Shown piece after piece: positions 1-10,300 of a DNA stretch of 33,982 nucleotides. Under the pieces are notes generated by a model. It saw only the letters and a program-made list of their open reading frames with translations. It was not told the DNA's origin and ran no database searches. Made by a program: the position numbers and the translations under genes. This stretch comes from Halocafeteria seosinensis (Eukaryota; Sar; Bigyra; Bicosoecida). The DNA is taken from NCBI GenBank assembly GCA_001687465.1, contig LVLI01000544.1, positions 1 through 33,982 of the forward strand. The letters are read 5' to 3'. Position 1 is the first letter of the stretch; each line of letters opens with the position of its first letter.

Positions 1-460
1 TGTTTTGGTTGGAAGTACTAGCACGAACATAGCTACCTGTGTCAAACGCGAAGTTTACATACAAAGTATTTGCGCAGCAGCTACTGTACATAGCAATTCC
101 ATGTTATTGAGCAGTGGTTGAGCATTAAAAGCGGTATATATTATCGAATGTCAGTTAGATGGCTGGTCACCGGTTTGTATGCGGTATTGCTCTTCTGCTA
201 CTTGTTGCATCTGTTCTCGAATAAACTCGGGGTCTATGCCGGATAGATAGCGTCACTTCATTTCTGAAAAACGTCAAGACTTGAGCAACCCAAATTGTTT
301 CGGGATAGTCGTTATATTCTCCTTTCAGGTGCTCCGAGATCGATACCTTTCTTCGGAAATTCTTCCCCAAATAGAGGGGTAGCGAGAGTGCTTATGACTT
401 GCTTTATAGCTTTCCGTGTGGTCATGAAGTTGTTGCCAACTACCGGGTATCAGAAGATTA
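1..460. other. Non-coding left flank
   Basis: Only short overlapping reading frames on both strands, none with recognisable protein character. It lies 3' of the minus-strand LRR gene and probably contains that gene's 3' UTR. No tRNA, repeat or element end was seen. Confidence 0.5.
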
Positions 461-1231
461 TTACCCAGGCGATCCGGCGAGGGAGTCAACGGCAAGACTG
501 TGACATGTTTGTCCACATCCACAGTGAGAGTCGCAATGTACGTATCCGTGTGACGAATTCGGTGAGCTCAATATACCGGTAGACCTGTCCCGGTGGCACA
601 GGCATTCATAGCTACTCAGGAGGTTTCTTCGCTCTACTAAATACTTGATTCGGTCCGTAAGAGAATGATCGTTGATTTCATTGCAGTCTATATTGATAAA
701 AGTCAATGTTGTATTGACCAGCAAGGCATCCACCAATTGTTGAGCTCCTGTTGCACCGATTTGATTCCCTCCTAAATCAATCGCAGTCAATGTCGTATTG
801 ACCCGCAGGGCATCTGCCAAATGTTGAGCTCCTGTATCCCCGATTTCATTCCTGTATAAATAAATCTCAGTCAATGTCGTATTGACCCGCAAGGCATTTG
901 CCAAATGTTGAGCTCCTACAGCACCGATTTCATTCAATCGTAAATCAACCGTCGTTAATGTCGTATTGACCCGCAAGGCATCCGCCAGATGTCGAGCTCC
1001 TGTAGCACCGATTTGATTCCCTCCTAAATTAATTTCAATCAAGTTCGTATTCTTTCCCTCCCGCAAGGCATCTGCTATGTTTTTTGCATCTTTGTCATCC
1101 AGGTTCTTGCACCAGAGATCCACTCCTGACTTCCTATACTCCGGATCATTTCGTCGAATCCGTTGAATACTCGTCTGGACCTCTTCTTCATCGTCGACGT
1201 CCCTCTTGCTGTTCGATGCTCCATTACCCAT
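461..1231 (-). CDS. Short LRR (ribonuclease-inhibitor type) protein, predicted N-myristoylated
   Basis: 256 residues, single exon. The N-terminus MGNGASNSK fits the myristoylation pattern M-G-x-x-x-S followed by a basic residue, so membrane attachment is inferred. After an acidic stretch (DDEEEV) and the segment IQRIRRNDPEY come five 28-residue leucine-rich repeats of the RNase-inhibitor/NLRC type (roughly residues 65-205), for example IDLGGNQIGATGAQ. The phrase ALRVNTTLT recurs at the repeat joints. The fold is a protein-binding solenoid; the partner is unknown. The closest relative in the window is the plus-strand LRR gene at 5187-6401, which shares the same N-terminal layout but has about 11 repeats. 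A C-terminal tail of about 50 residues, rich in Cys and His (CLCHRD, HCDSHCGCGQTCH), has no counterpart there; it may be a genuine extension or read-through after loss of an earlier stop. The start is the first ATG and gives the myristoylation motif. Confidence 0.8.
   Translation of the reverse strand: MGNGASNSKRDVDDEEEVQTSIQRIRRNDPEYRKSGVDLWCKNLDDKDAKNIADALREGKNTNLIEINLGGNQIGATGARHLADALRVNTTLTTVDLRLNEIGAVGAQHLANALRVNTTLTEIYLYRNEIGDTGAQHLADALRVNTTLTAIDLGGNQIGATGAQQLVDALLVNTTLTFINIDCNEINDHSLTDRIKYLVERRNLLSSYECLCHRDRSTGILSSPNSSHGYVHCDSHCGCGQTCHSLAVDSLAGSPG
711..1046 (-). repeat. Four 84-bp tandem repeats encoding LRR units
   Basis: The string gtattgacc recurs at 711, 795, 879 and 963, exactly 84 bp apart, i.e. 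one 28-residue LRR. The first 55 or so bases of each unit are nearly identical at DNA level, while the part encoding the variable convex face differs. This suggests recent expansion or homogenisation. Confidence 0.8.
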
Positions 1232-1997
1232 TCTAGGGTCAGTAGGGTAGGGGAGGGTATCGCAGCCTACAGTACCCTTTGTTGTGCCGTGCTGAGTGGC
1301 TTCACCTCAGATAAACCAAGCAACCAACAACCCATATGATACATACATAGTAGTATACATACAATGCAGGCAGGCAGGCAGACTGTCTGGTAAAAATAAA
1401 TGCCTGATAAAGTGCCAATCCTGTGTATGGTACACAGTGTACCTGTCCGCACCGAACGGTCCGAACCCCTTTGAAGAAGGGATCCTGTGCAGCAGCAGCC
1501 ATGGTCATGGTGTGGTATAAGTAGGCAGGCACATTGCGATCCGGGAAAGAAAGGAAGGGAATGTACTGGAAGAAGAGGGCCATGGGGGAATGCATCGCAA
1601 CTTCGTTCGTGTCTATTGACTTTAACGTAACGCCAGGTTGTCTGCTCAATTCAGAGAGGTACCTGTACGGAAAATTTTGTACTTCGAGGCAAAACTTAAA
1701 CTTAGGACGAGGAAGCGAGCAACTTGGCCCTCTGGACTGAACGGCTCTCTCACTCTCTTGCTTCGCTGCTTGTTTGTCCTAGGATTCATAGCCACACTAC
1801 TTACTTGGTAGTTGCTGCTTGCTGGTATATGGCGAAAGGAACCGGTAAAGCCTTTCCCCTCGGAAGAACTTGGATATGTCGCAACCAAAAACCTTCAACC
1901 AGCCATGAAGAATGGCCCAATCCTAGCAAGACGTCTCTGTCAGGCAGCTGTGTCTGGCCGGCTTTTTGGGCTACACAGCAGTTTAGTTTTTCCAGTC
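1232..1997. other. Intergenic region between two minus-strand genes
   Basis: Holds the 5' flank of the LRR gene and the 3' flank of the four-exon gene. A short tandem tetranucleotide run (CAGG, about 3.5 copies) lies at 1367-1381. The reading frames here (the longest about 115 codons, minus strand) show no domain, repeat or compositional sign of a protein and overlap one another. No RNA gene was recognised. Confidence 0.5.
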
Positions 1998-3725
1998 TTA
2001 AAGCTTTCTTTCAGCATGGTCTACTGAATTATTTCCAGAATTATCCACTCTCAAAAGTGTTCCTGACACAGCAAGTTGAGGTACTTTCTCCAACGCACTC
2101 TTTTGAATTTTGGAAATATCTCCAGATGTGCTACTTCCGGTCACACCGGGTAACGATGGAACCTGCGAATTCAAGGGCGCTTCGTCGATGCGAACGAGGG
2201 ATTCAGTGCGAGGCTTTCTTTCACCATTCTTTCGGGTATCGATTGGAAGCTCGTAGGAATCACGACCAGGTTCCGGAGATGCGGCGAACGGCGATGGAGT
2301 TGTATGATTACCGTAGGGTCTGCCCTCCTCTGTCGATGGCACCGTTTCCGTTCGCGCCATCGACTTGCCTCCGCTCGTGGGCGGCAGGGGAACAGCGCTA
2401 GCAACTTTGCGCCCTTCTTCGGCATCTTTCGAAAACCATCGCGGACTTATAGAGTACGTGAATGCTTTCCACAACGCGTCTCCACCTTGTTTGTGCAGTG
2501 CTTCATCCGTTAACGCGCTGTTAACAAAATGAACCGCATGTCGCTTGACTCCTTCATCTGAAAGCGTTTGGTGTACCGCTTGTGTCAAGTATTTTGATCC
2601 TTCGTCTACTAGATGCTGATCTCGAAACAGAGAAACTAGCAATTCTTGTAAAGACACTTTAACTGTTTGCTGCTGCACCAACCAAAGAAGAAGGTCCAAA
2701 AGGGCTCTTTGTGTGGACTCGTCGTGAACAATGTTCACAAGCATTGTCTTGAGATGATACACTGTATTTTCATTTTCGAGGAGATCGTAAAGCTGTCCTT
2801 TTGGCCAGGCAAAGGAACAATATCTGAATGTAAAAGTCTTAGAGAAAGCGCGTTAGCCGAAGACACTTACACCGGTACGCACTTCAGTCGACTCGAGGGC
2901 GTTTGAGACCAGATTCTGGAGTTGCTTTTGAGTCTCTGGATCTTGCAATATTTTCTGTAAGAACGTGATTGCTCGTTGATATACAACTGGATCCGTCATT
3001 ATCTGGTTCAACACGGCTTTGGCGAAATCTGATGCTTTAACTTGCACATCCTCGGCACTCTGCAAATCAAATTCCATATATCATCGGGGCAAGGATCACA
3101 ACGGCTCATATTCAAACCTACGAGAACAGTTCCTGCTACCTCACTGGTTTGCCCCACGAAAAATTGTTTGATTTCTTTCCAAAACGCCACAGTAATCAAG
3201 ACAGATCCCAAAAAGACAGCTGAAGCGACAACTCTGCAAACGACCACTTCAGATCAGATCTAGCACACACAGGAACGCGGGGTATTCCATGGTAGTCGAA
3301 TTGTATACATACCTGAATGTCGTCTTGCTTTCCATCCGCAGTCCATGCATCAGCTGCGTCTCCAGCCACGTGAGATAGTAGTCTTGTGCGCCTGCTGTGG
3401 GAGGAGGTGTCCCCGATCTTGTAGTCGTTTGATGAGGTGCCGAGGAAGTTACTCGACTGTTCCTTTCCAATTGTTGTCGAAGATGAGCGTGCACTTGCGG
3501 GTTTTGCTTAAAGAACGCCTCCATACGCGCGCGCCCACTGTCTACCTTACTCTGAGGTCGGGGCTGATACTGCTGCTGGTAATTGTTTGTGTCTGCAGCT
3601 CGACGGCCCTGGAGGAGATACTGTCGTCTCGTGGCGAATGTCCTCGTCCTCCTCCCCCTCCCTACAGCACATACACACCGTCGAGAGACGCAAAGACCAG
3701 CATCACGTGCTGCTAACATATTCAT
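1998..3725 (-). CDS. Four-exon gene, putative mitochondrial membrane protein of unknown family
   Basis: Exons (minus strand): 3725-3313, 3233-3122, 3059-2871 and 2792-1998, joined by introns of 79, 62 and 78 bp with GTATGT, GTAGGT and GTAAGT donors and CAG acceptors. The joined frame is open and encodes about 502 residues. Residues 1-40 are rich in Arg/Ala/Ser with almost no acidic residues, resembling a mitochondrial presequence. A Gln/Pro-rich spacer follows, then one hydrophobic segment crossing exons 1-2 (VVASAVFLGSVLITVAF, about 139-155). Residues 176-330 are amphipathic helices that look internally repeated (DPVVYQRAITFLQKIL against ENTVYHLKTMLVNIV). The C-terminal 160 residues are polar and probably disordered. 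I do not recognise the family. The start at 3725 was chosen for its better context (A at -3); ATGs at 3746 and 3719 are alternatives. The exon 2 donor could instead be the in-phase GTAGCA 18 bp upstream. Confidence 0.75.
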
Positions 3726-4710
3726 ACTTGCTCTATATATGTACATCTAATGTAATTTAATCTCATGTGAAGACAACTTTCGAGCCAAGTATACGACCCA
3801 ACCACGATATCTCGTTGCTATCCGGAGGGAGGGCGGTATACGCATGCTTTCATTCATTCATTCATTTTTTCTACATGACAACAGCATTCCTGATGATCCC
3901 TCTCGTGTATTATATGCAGGTATGGGGAATACATGTATCTGCGACATCGGGTGTGAAGTTCAAGCACATGTTGTGTTGACGAGAGACAGTGGAAGGCATA
4001 CTGGTACTATACTGATAATGCATGTTACACGGGATGGATGGAGTGCGTTCGTTCATCTTGTTATTAGCTACTGTATAGCAGGGCGCACCATTCATCCGAC
4101 TTGTATGGGGCGCACAATGCAAAATTGTATGCACACAAGGGACGATCTCTACAGATCAAAAACGATTTTCGGTGACACGAATGACTGGTGTCGTGCCTCA
4201 ATTGAGGAGCATCTAAGCAATCCAAATGCGAGTTGTAGTTTCCTCCAAGTACTACACAATCCGCTCCATATGCCAATCGCCAGGCATTGGGTAGTAATCT
4301 GCTAAGCCAAGGTTACAACGCAGAAACGAGAACTTCAGCTTGAGAGGATGTGTAACAGTTGCGTCCAGTGTTTCATTAGAGCTGAAGAATACAATATAGC
4401 ATATGATATACTTGAGGAGCTGGCTAAGGCAGCTGTGAAAGCCACTCAACTGAAACAGAGAAGAGGGTGGCTCCTCACGGATTCCTCTGTGAGAGGACGT
4501 GAGGGATACTGCTTTGCGAGAGAACGCCCATCTTTTTGTCGCTTCGTGGTTTGCCTTACTTCGGTATGAGTCACGAATCATGATGAAGAATGCCACCCTC
4601 CCATTGCCATACAAATACACTTCTTTCGACTTAAAAGGCAGAACCACCTCTGGTATGCTGCCAATTCCTCAATTTTCGACAGTCGGCGATCGCCCACTGC
4701 GCTGTGAGAG
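3726..4710. other. Intergenic, no convincing gene
   Basis: Contains a (CATT)4 microsatellite at 3851-3866. Overlapping frames on both strands, up to 153 codons (3844-4305), show no domain, bias or homology to neighbours. It lies between the four-exon gene's 5' end and the reverse-transcriptase-like remnant, and could hold older decayed element sequence that I cannot identify. Confidence 0.4.
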
Positions 4711-4974
4711 ATGAAGCGGACAAAATACGGACATCTGAAGGACCATCGCACGGAAATTATCCCGTTCGCGATAGACGCGACGGGGAATTTCGGGGAACAC
4801 GCGATCAAGTTCCTCAACAGAATTGCCAGAAAAGGACCGCGTTCCCGCTGGGGACCGAAGGAGATGCGGAACTTTCGCAAGCTGATGACGGTCAAACTGC
4901 CTGTCATGTTGATGCGCCACAACAGGAAGATGTTGGAGCGGTTATGGGTAGGGTTTACCCCTTACACGGCGTAG
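4711..4974 (+). pseudogene. Fragment resembling the C-terminus of a non-LTR retrotransposon reverse transcriptase
   Basis: 87 codons beginning MKRTKYGHLKDHR. The central pattern IPFAIDATGNFGEHAIKFLN resembles the 'K-x-x-Y-x-x-L ... PF-x-x-(E/D)-x-x-G-x-x-G-x-x-A-x-x-F-L' block found downstream of the polymerase domain in many LINE-type reverse-transcriptase ORFs of protists. The frame has a TGA six bases upstream of the first ATG and no polymerase motif (no F/Y-x-DD) nearby, so this would be a dead, 5'-truncated piece. It may alternatively be a small orphan gene. The family call rests on one motif recognised by eye. Confidence 0.4.
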
Positions 4975-4997
4975 CGTAGCCTGTGACCTGAGTAGAT

Positions 4998-5005
4998 TGA
5001 CGTCA
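4998..5005. promoter_or_regulatory. TGACGTCA palindrome upstream of the LRR gene
   Basis: A perfect CRE/bZIP-type octamer, TGACGTCA, about 180 bp upstream of the ATG at 5187. TGACGT-type elements are known to act in CO2/cAMP-responsive promoters of a diatom. Function here is inferred only from sequence and position, and a single octamer can occur by chance. Confidence 0.25.
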
Positions 5006-5186
5006 CCGCAAGTACTGCTCGTCTTCCGGGAGTGCAATACTGATACACGTCTGTGAAAGTCGGGACTCCAAAGATTTGGATTTGAATTCCTTACTCACAC
5101 GACTCGACACGAGAAAGAGATTTTGACCGGTATTGTACAGATGCACTTTTCATTCGACTTTAGTAGACTGGACTGACGTGTGCACA

Positions 5187-6401
5187 ATGGGCGCAAGATC
5201 ATCGTCGATAAAGGGCAAGAGCTCGAGCAACAAGCCGACGGAGAATGAGAGCGATGGTACGGAGAATCAGCAACAAAACACATCAGACGCAGGAGTAGAA
5301 GCTACTCGACACCAAGCAGAGGAACATTGTCAAGGACTCCAGCAGAGTATTGCACGCATTCAACGGAATGATCCAGGGTATACGGAGACAGGAGAGGATC
5401 TTGGACGCAAGGACTTGACTGACAAAGACGCTCGAGACATAGCCGCTGCCTTGCGTGGCAATACAACATTGACTGAAATTAACCTATGGAGGAATCAGAT
5501 AGGCGATAAAGGTGCCAAATCTTTAACTGATGCCTTGCGCGTCAACACGACCTTGACTAGCATGATCTTCAGATCGAACCGAATCGGCGACGCAGGGGCA
5601 CAAGCATTGGCTCATGCCTTACGAGTGAACACGACTCTCACCAGTATCAATTTATTCGGGAATCAAATCGGGCCCACTGGAGCTCAAGCATTGGCCGAGA
5701 CTTTGAGTTCCAATTCGACATTGACTGAAATCAGCTTATACGGCAACGAGATCGGTCAAGCAGGCGCCCAAGCATTCGCTGATGCTCTGCGCATCAATTC
5801 AACATTGCGGAAGATCGACTTACAGGATAACAAACTCGGTGATGGTGGTGTTCACTCATTGACTGATGCCTTGCATGAGAATCGCAGCTTGCTTACAATT
5901 TCCTTGAATGAGAATCAACTAAGTGATACTAGTGCTCGACATGTAGCTGGTCTCGTGCGGGTCAATACGGCGTTGACTAGTATCGCGTTAAGAGAGAATG
6001 CAATCAGCGCTGCAGGTGCTCGTACGTTAGCTCAAGCCTTGCGTGTCAATAAGACATTGACTGGCCTTTTCTTGGATGGTAATGAACTCAGTGATACAGG
6101 AGCCGAGCACATAGCTGATGCATTGCGAGTCAATACTACATTGGTTGCGATTGGTTTGGGAAAGAACAAAATTAGCAATAAAGGGGCTCAGTCCTTGGCC
6201 AGTGCTTTGCGCGTCAACCAAAAGTTAAGCAAGATCGAATTAGACCAAAATAAAATCGGGGATGAAGGCGCTCAGGCATTGGCTAATTCTCTGCGTGCTA
6301 ATAAGGCATTGACCGAGATGGGTTTGTTTGCAAACGAACTCAGCGACCAATCTATAAAAGACAACATCGATCACTTAATCAGAAATAGAAACAAGGGATG
6401 A
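5187..6401 (+). CDS. LRR (ribonuclease-inhibitor type) protein with about 11 repeats, predicted N-myristoylated
   Basis: 404 residues, intronless. The reading frame is open from 5133, but the ATG at 5187 (context cacaATGG) yields MGARSSSIKGKSSS, an M-G-x-x-x-S myristoylation signal followed by lysines, and matches the layout of the minus-strand paralogue at 461-1231. Residues 15-50 are polar and low-complexity. The segment IARIQRNDPGY leads into 11 leucine-rich repeats of 28 residues (about 80-390), each with the core (I)-x-L-x-x-N-x-(I/L), ending in a polar cap (DHLIRNRNKG). Such proteins form curved solenoids for protein binding; no effector, kinase or NACHT domain is present. It is therefore probably a membrane-tethered adaptor or inhibitor of unknown target. 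The repeats are more diverged from one another than in the paralogue, suggesting this is the older or less homogenised copy. Confidence 0.88.
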   Translation: MGARSSSIKGKSSSNKPTENESDGTENQQQNTSDAGVEATRHQAEEHCQGLQQSIARIQRNDPGYTETGEDLGRKDLTDKDARDIAAALRGNTTLTEINLWRNQIGDKGAKSLTDALRVNTTLTSMIFRSNRIGDAGAQALAHALRVNTTLTSINLFGNQIGPTGAQALAETLSSNSTLTEISLYGNEIGQAGAQAFADALRINSTLRKIDLQDNKLGDGGVHSLTDALHENRSLLTISLNENQLSDTSARHVAGLVRVNTALTSIALRENAISAAGARTLAQALRVNKTLTGLFLDGNELSDTGAEHIADALRVNTTLVAIGLGKNKISNKGAQSLASALRVNQKLSKIELDQNKIGDEGAQALANSLRANKALTEMGLFANELSDQSIKDNIDHLIRNRNKG

Positions 6402-7340
6402 AAACAGCATGCCATGGTACTCTATGCTCCTTCCCGGTGCATAGTTAACTGGCAAGGGAAGAAGTACCGTAGTTCGATAACATCTGATTGGGTTGCAGCC
6501 CTGGGAATTACGTGTATGTGTTTGCCATTTAGCGCTAAACGCCATATTAGAATACACACGACAGAAACTATGTTATGCCCCGAAAAACGTAGTCCAGGAC
6601 CTCAAGTAGTCTTGGTCTTTGTCATGCTTCATTGGTTTGAATCCTGTCGCTTGGTTTGGGCCTACATTTATGTGGTCTCTCTAAGCGATGAGAGACGACC
6701 ACCAAGGGGTCACTCACTTTCTCAAGAGCTTCCCTTTTGGAGAAAAGAACAAAGAGCCTAAAGCTCTGTACGTAGGTAGGTCAAACGAGAGAAGTGTGCT
6801 ACGTGGTACGATACAACGCTGCGGAGTTATTGGAATCAGGTTGGTAGAACCACTTGTACCACAACAAATCTCCCCAGCTGCAGTTTCCATGAATGATTGT
6901 GAGTGGAGTCCTTTCCATTCCGTTTCCTTGCCGAAAAGCTTTTGACACCGCGTATTACCCTCCTAAGTTGGTACAGTACGTGTCGGTACAATAAAAACAT
7001 GTGTATTGAAGTTGGCATTCGCGCAGAACAGAACTCCCCGCGCCGTGGGGCCCCGGAAGGAAGTCGCACGCGCCATTTTCGGTCACTTGAAGTATTACGC
7101 CACACGTGGACGACTCGAATGAGTAGGATTGATATGTGTGCATTGGTGGCTGCCTGCAGTTCCTGATCCCGCCCGTGTATGTGTTTTGTATGGATGTAAA
7201 AGGAGCAGGAAAAGCTCGGGTCGCAACGCCGTTTGGAACGAATCACGATCCCTACGCCTTTCTTATGCCTTTTATACCGTCATTTCAGGAGCCATAGCGA
7301 TCAGAACCCCACAAATATACGAGCAAGTACCTAAAGCGAC
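6402..7340. other. Intergenic, 5' region of the TmcB-like gene
   Basis: Short overlapping frames only. It lies between two plus-strand genes and probably contains the 3' UTR of the LRR gene and the promoter and 5' UTR of the following gene. No TATA box or other element could be fixed, and no RNA gene was seen. Confidence 0.5.
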
Positions 7341-10300
7341 ATGTCGGGTGCTTGGGAGGACCAAGGAGCGGCGTCAAGAGAGCAGAGAGAGGAGCAAAAT
7401 TCGAGTTTCTTGGAGGATGAAGCCTCTCTGTCTGCTGAATTGCATATTTCAGGCAACAGGCTCAAGGATAGGGTAAAATGCGTCGTCTTTCGACTATTAA
7501 AACTGATGACGGAAAATCAGAAAGTGACCACATTGAGCAAAATTACGGTATGGTTGTGGCGGATCAGCTGACTGGAAGTCCGTTGATTCCGCATGTTTGG
7601 TAATGGTTTACAGGAAGTGATTTTACTCGTCATTGACTGGCTCCAAGTTGTCCAATTACTCGTCGCCCCCGATTTCGGATGGCACGAAGATAGCTTTCAA
7701 TGGGTCGACAAGGTTTCTATCTTACGCTTGTTGCTCCCGGGCCAGAACGCAACTTCTTTCAACATTGGTGAGTCCTTCACGCATAGCAAATTTGGCAGGC
7801 TTTATTTGCTGTTTAATGGTTGAAATTTTATAAATGCAGCGTATGGTATCTCACTGGTGATCACTTGGATGTCTCTACTTGGTAAGTAGGAGAGTTCTGC
7901 TTCTTCACCAGCAGGAAAGAATCACCAGTCTTGGAAACTGGTTATGCAGATGCATTCTACGTCAGCTGGGAGTTAATGGTTCGTTCTGAATATATTGTTT
8001 CTTTGAATTTGAAATCTGTTATATGGAAAGGATGTTTTGGTTGAAAACGCAGACGAGTAATTACAAATCGATTTGGCCGTTGAAAGCGCTCAGAGCTCTT
8101 GTAACAACAGTTCTGACGGCAGGTGTGTTACCGGAGTTGTTTCCCTTTAGCAACCAGCACTATGTGTGAAGCTCTATAATTTGTTTGTATATTTTTGCAG
8201 GGTTTATTCCGATTATGGAGGTATTGGCAATTCCCTTCGGTTGCGGAGGCATGAAGGAATTCTTTGGTGATATAGACTGTAACGGATTCCCTCATGTGTT
8301 GTACATTGTTTCTTCAGTGATAGTAAGTGACGAAGATCCGTCCATCTCCAGTTAAACTAAGAGTTTTGGTTGCATTCGAAAATTTCATCACTGCAGACAC
8401 TAGTTGCATTTGTCCCTTTCGCCTTATTAATGTCGCTCGTATACTTTGACGATAATCAACTTTCTGGAAGCCCAACGGCAAAACCGATCGGAAGACTGGA
8501 CTACTATGACACCTTAATGCGAACTTGTCTGACACTTATTGTTGTCTTGCTCAGAAACCGTGGAGTCTTGCTTTCGCTGATCACACTGGGGATGATGGTA
8601 TATCTTGTGCTCTTCACTAACATTACGTTTCCGTACTTCAAGTTGTGGATGAACCGAATGCGCTCTGCTTTCTACCTTATACTTGTGTGGATTTCTTTTG
8701 GAGCACTCATTGGTAAGTAGTTTGCAACAAACTGTTCAGCAAAAGTTGCCGATTTACCACTCAATGAAATATCGGGTTTTGTGCAGCCTCTGCCGCGGAT
8801 TTGTCCGAGGATGCGCTCAGAGAGTACTCGATTTCGTGGATATCTCTGTCGATTCTCGTTGGAATCGCCGGGATATACACACCGATGTTCCGCTATCGAT
8901 GGCTAAGAAAAGTGAGCTGGAAAGTCGGCAATCAGTTGAGATACGATGAAGAAATGCGGCGGTTGGGAATTACCGGAGCAGCCTCCCGCATCCTCTCGCC
9001 GCATGAACTATACGAAAAGCGAAGAAAGTTTGGAGGTTCGCGGTATAAGATAACAAGTAGTACTATGACGGATCTTCTGTCTCCCCCCTCAAAGTCGGAA
9101 ATACATCAGAACGACGAAATTACCGCTACTAAGAAGCCCGATCGCCCTCGTAAGAATGCGAAAGCGCTTGATGACCTGCTCGAGGCAGAACAGGAAGAAG
9201 AAATTGATGGTGTTGTTGCTGAAGAGGAAGATAAAGAAGAGGATGAAGAAGGTACAAAAACGGAGAAGCTTCCGTTAGCAGAGGTAATTAAGAAGTACTA
9301 CATTTTCGAGTACGATATTGAGCTAATGGTGAGGATCTTGCTAGAGGACCCAACCCGAGAAAACTTTAAGCAAGCTACAGTGATTCTAAACGCGGCTCTT
9401 ACCTCTTTCCCAGAAAGCGTCTTTGTTCGAGTTATTTATGCCTTTCTGATTCTGACTTATTCTAATAGTAGTAGTCGAGCTGTGGCCCTCTTGAAAGAGT
9501 CCCAGAAACTACCTGCTCCCCTTGATCTGAAGTTTCTGGTCTTTAGCAAGATACATGCGTGGAATCAAATTCGTCAAGACGAAGTCATGGGCACTGGAAA
9601 GGATATGGTTTCTGCTATTCAGTTCAAGAAGAAAATGGAGGAAGCAAGTTCTGAGCATATTGAAGCCATCCGAGGAATAAAGAAATTCTGGGAGCTGCTT
9701 CGCAACCAAGAGGACGACGAGAAGAGTTCCATTGCTGCAATTATTGGCCGTATTGCCGATGCCAGAGACAAAGCAAAGGAAGCATACACCGACCTTCTAG
9801 ACGAATACCCATCCAGCAGACGTGCAATGTATCGATACGGACTCTTTTGCTTGTATGTGCTCAATGATGAGCACAAAGCGGACTTATACCTCTCGAAGGT
9901 GCAGCGAGAGTTCTCCCAAAACCAAGACGTCACTGGGAGTGTGCAAGGAGGAGATCGGGGGTCTACTTTGGGATCTTCTGTAGCGGGATCAATGGCTGCA
10001 AGATCTCCAAAAGCTCAGCAATTACAAGTTAAATGCGAGGAATTTGATGCCCTGAAAAAGATTAAAATGTCTTATCGTTCTGGAATGGTACTCCTGGTTT
10101 CATTAACCATTGCGACGTTTGTGACTTCCGTCATTTTCATTGACAAATTTTTCAAGACAAACGAAAGCCTAAGCTACGCAGGCGATCTTCGGAGATCCAT
10201 CCAGGATGCAAGCTTTTGGAGCCGTAACATGCATATTGCAGCCTTCGACTACAGGCGAGTCAAGTATGAAGAAGGTCAAAAAGGATTAACCGAGTCTGAA

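Noticed and set aside
1724-2401. 225-codon plus-strand frame
   Set aside because: It lies antisense to exon 4 and the 3' flank of the four-exon minus-strand gene, which has phase-consistent introns and better protein character.
3345-3716. 123-codon plus-strand frame
   Set aside because: Antisense to exon 1 of the minus-strand gene; no motif of its own.
3844-4305. 153-codon plus-strand frame
   Set aside because: It begins within a CATT microsatellite, has no domain, and odd Cys/His/Met-rich composition typical of chance translation.
4578-4922. 114-codon minus-strand frame opposite the reverse-transcriptase-like remnant
   Set aside because: Shadow of the plus-strand frame, with no recognisable motif.
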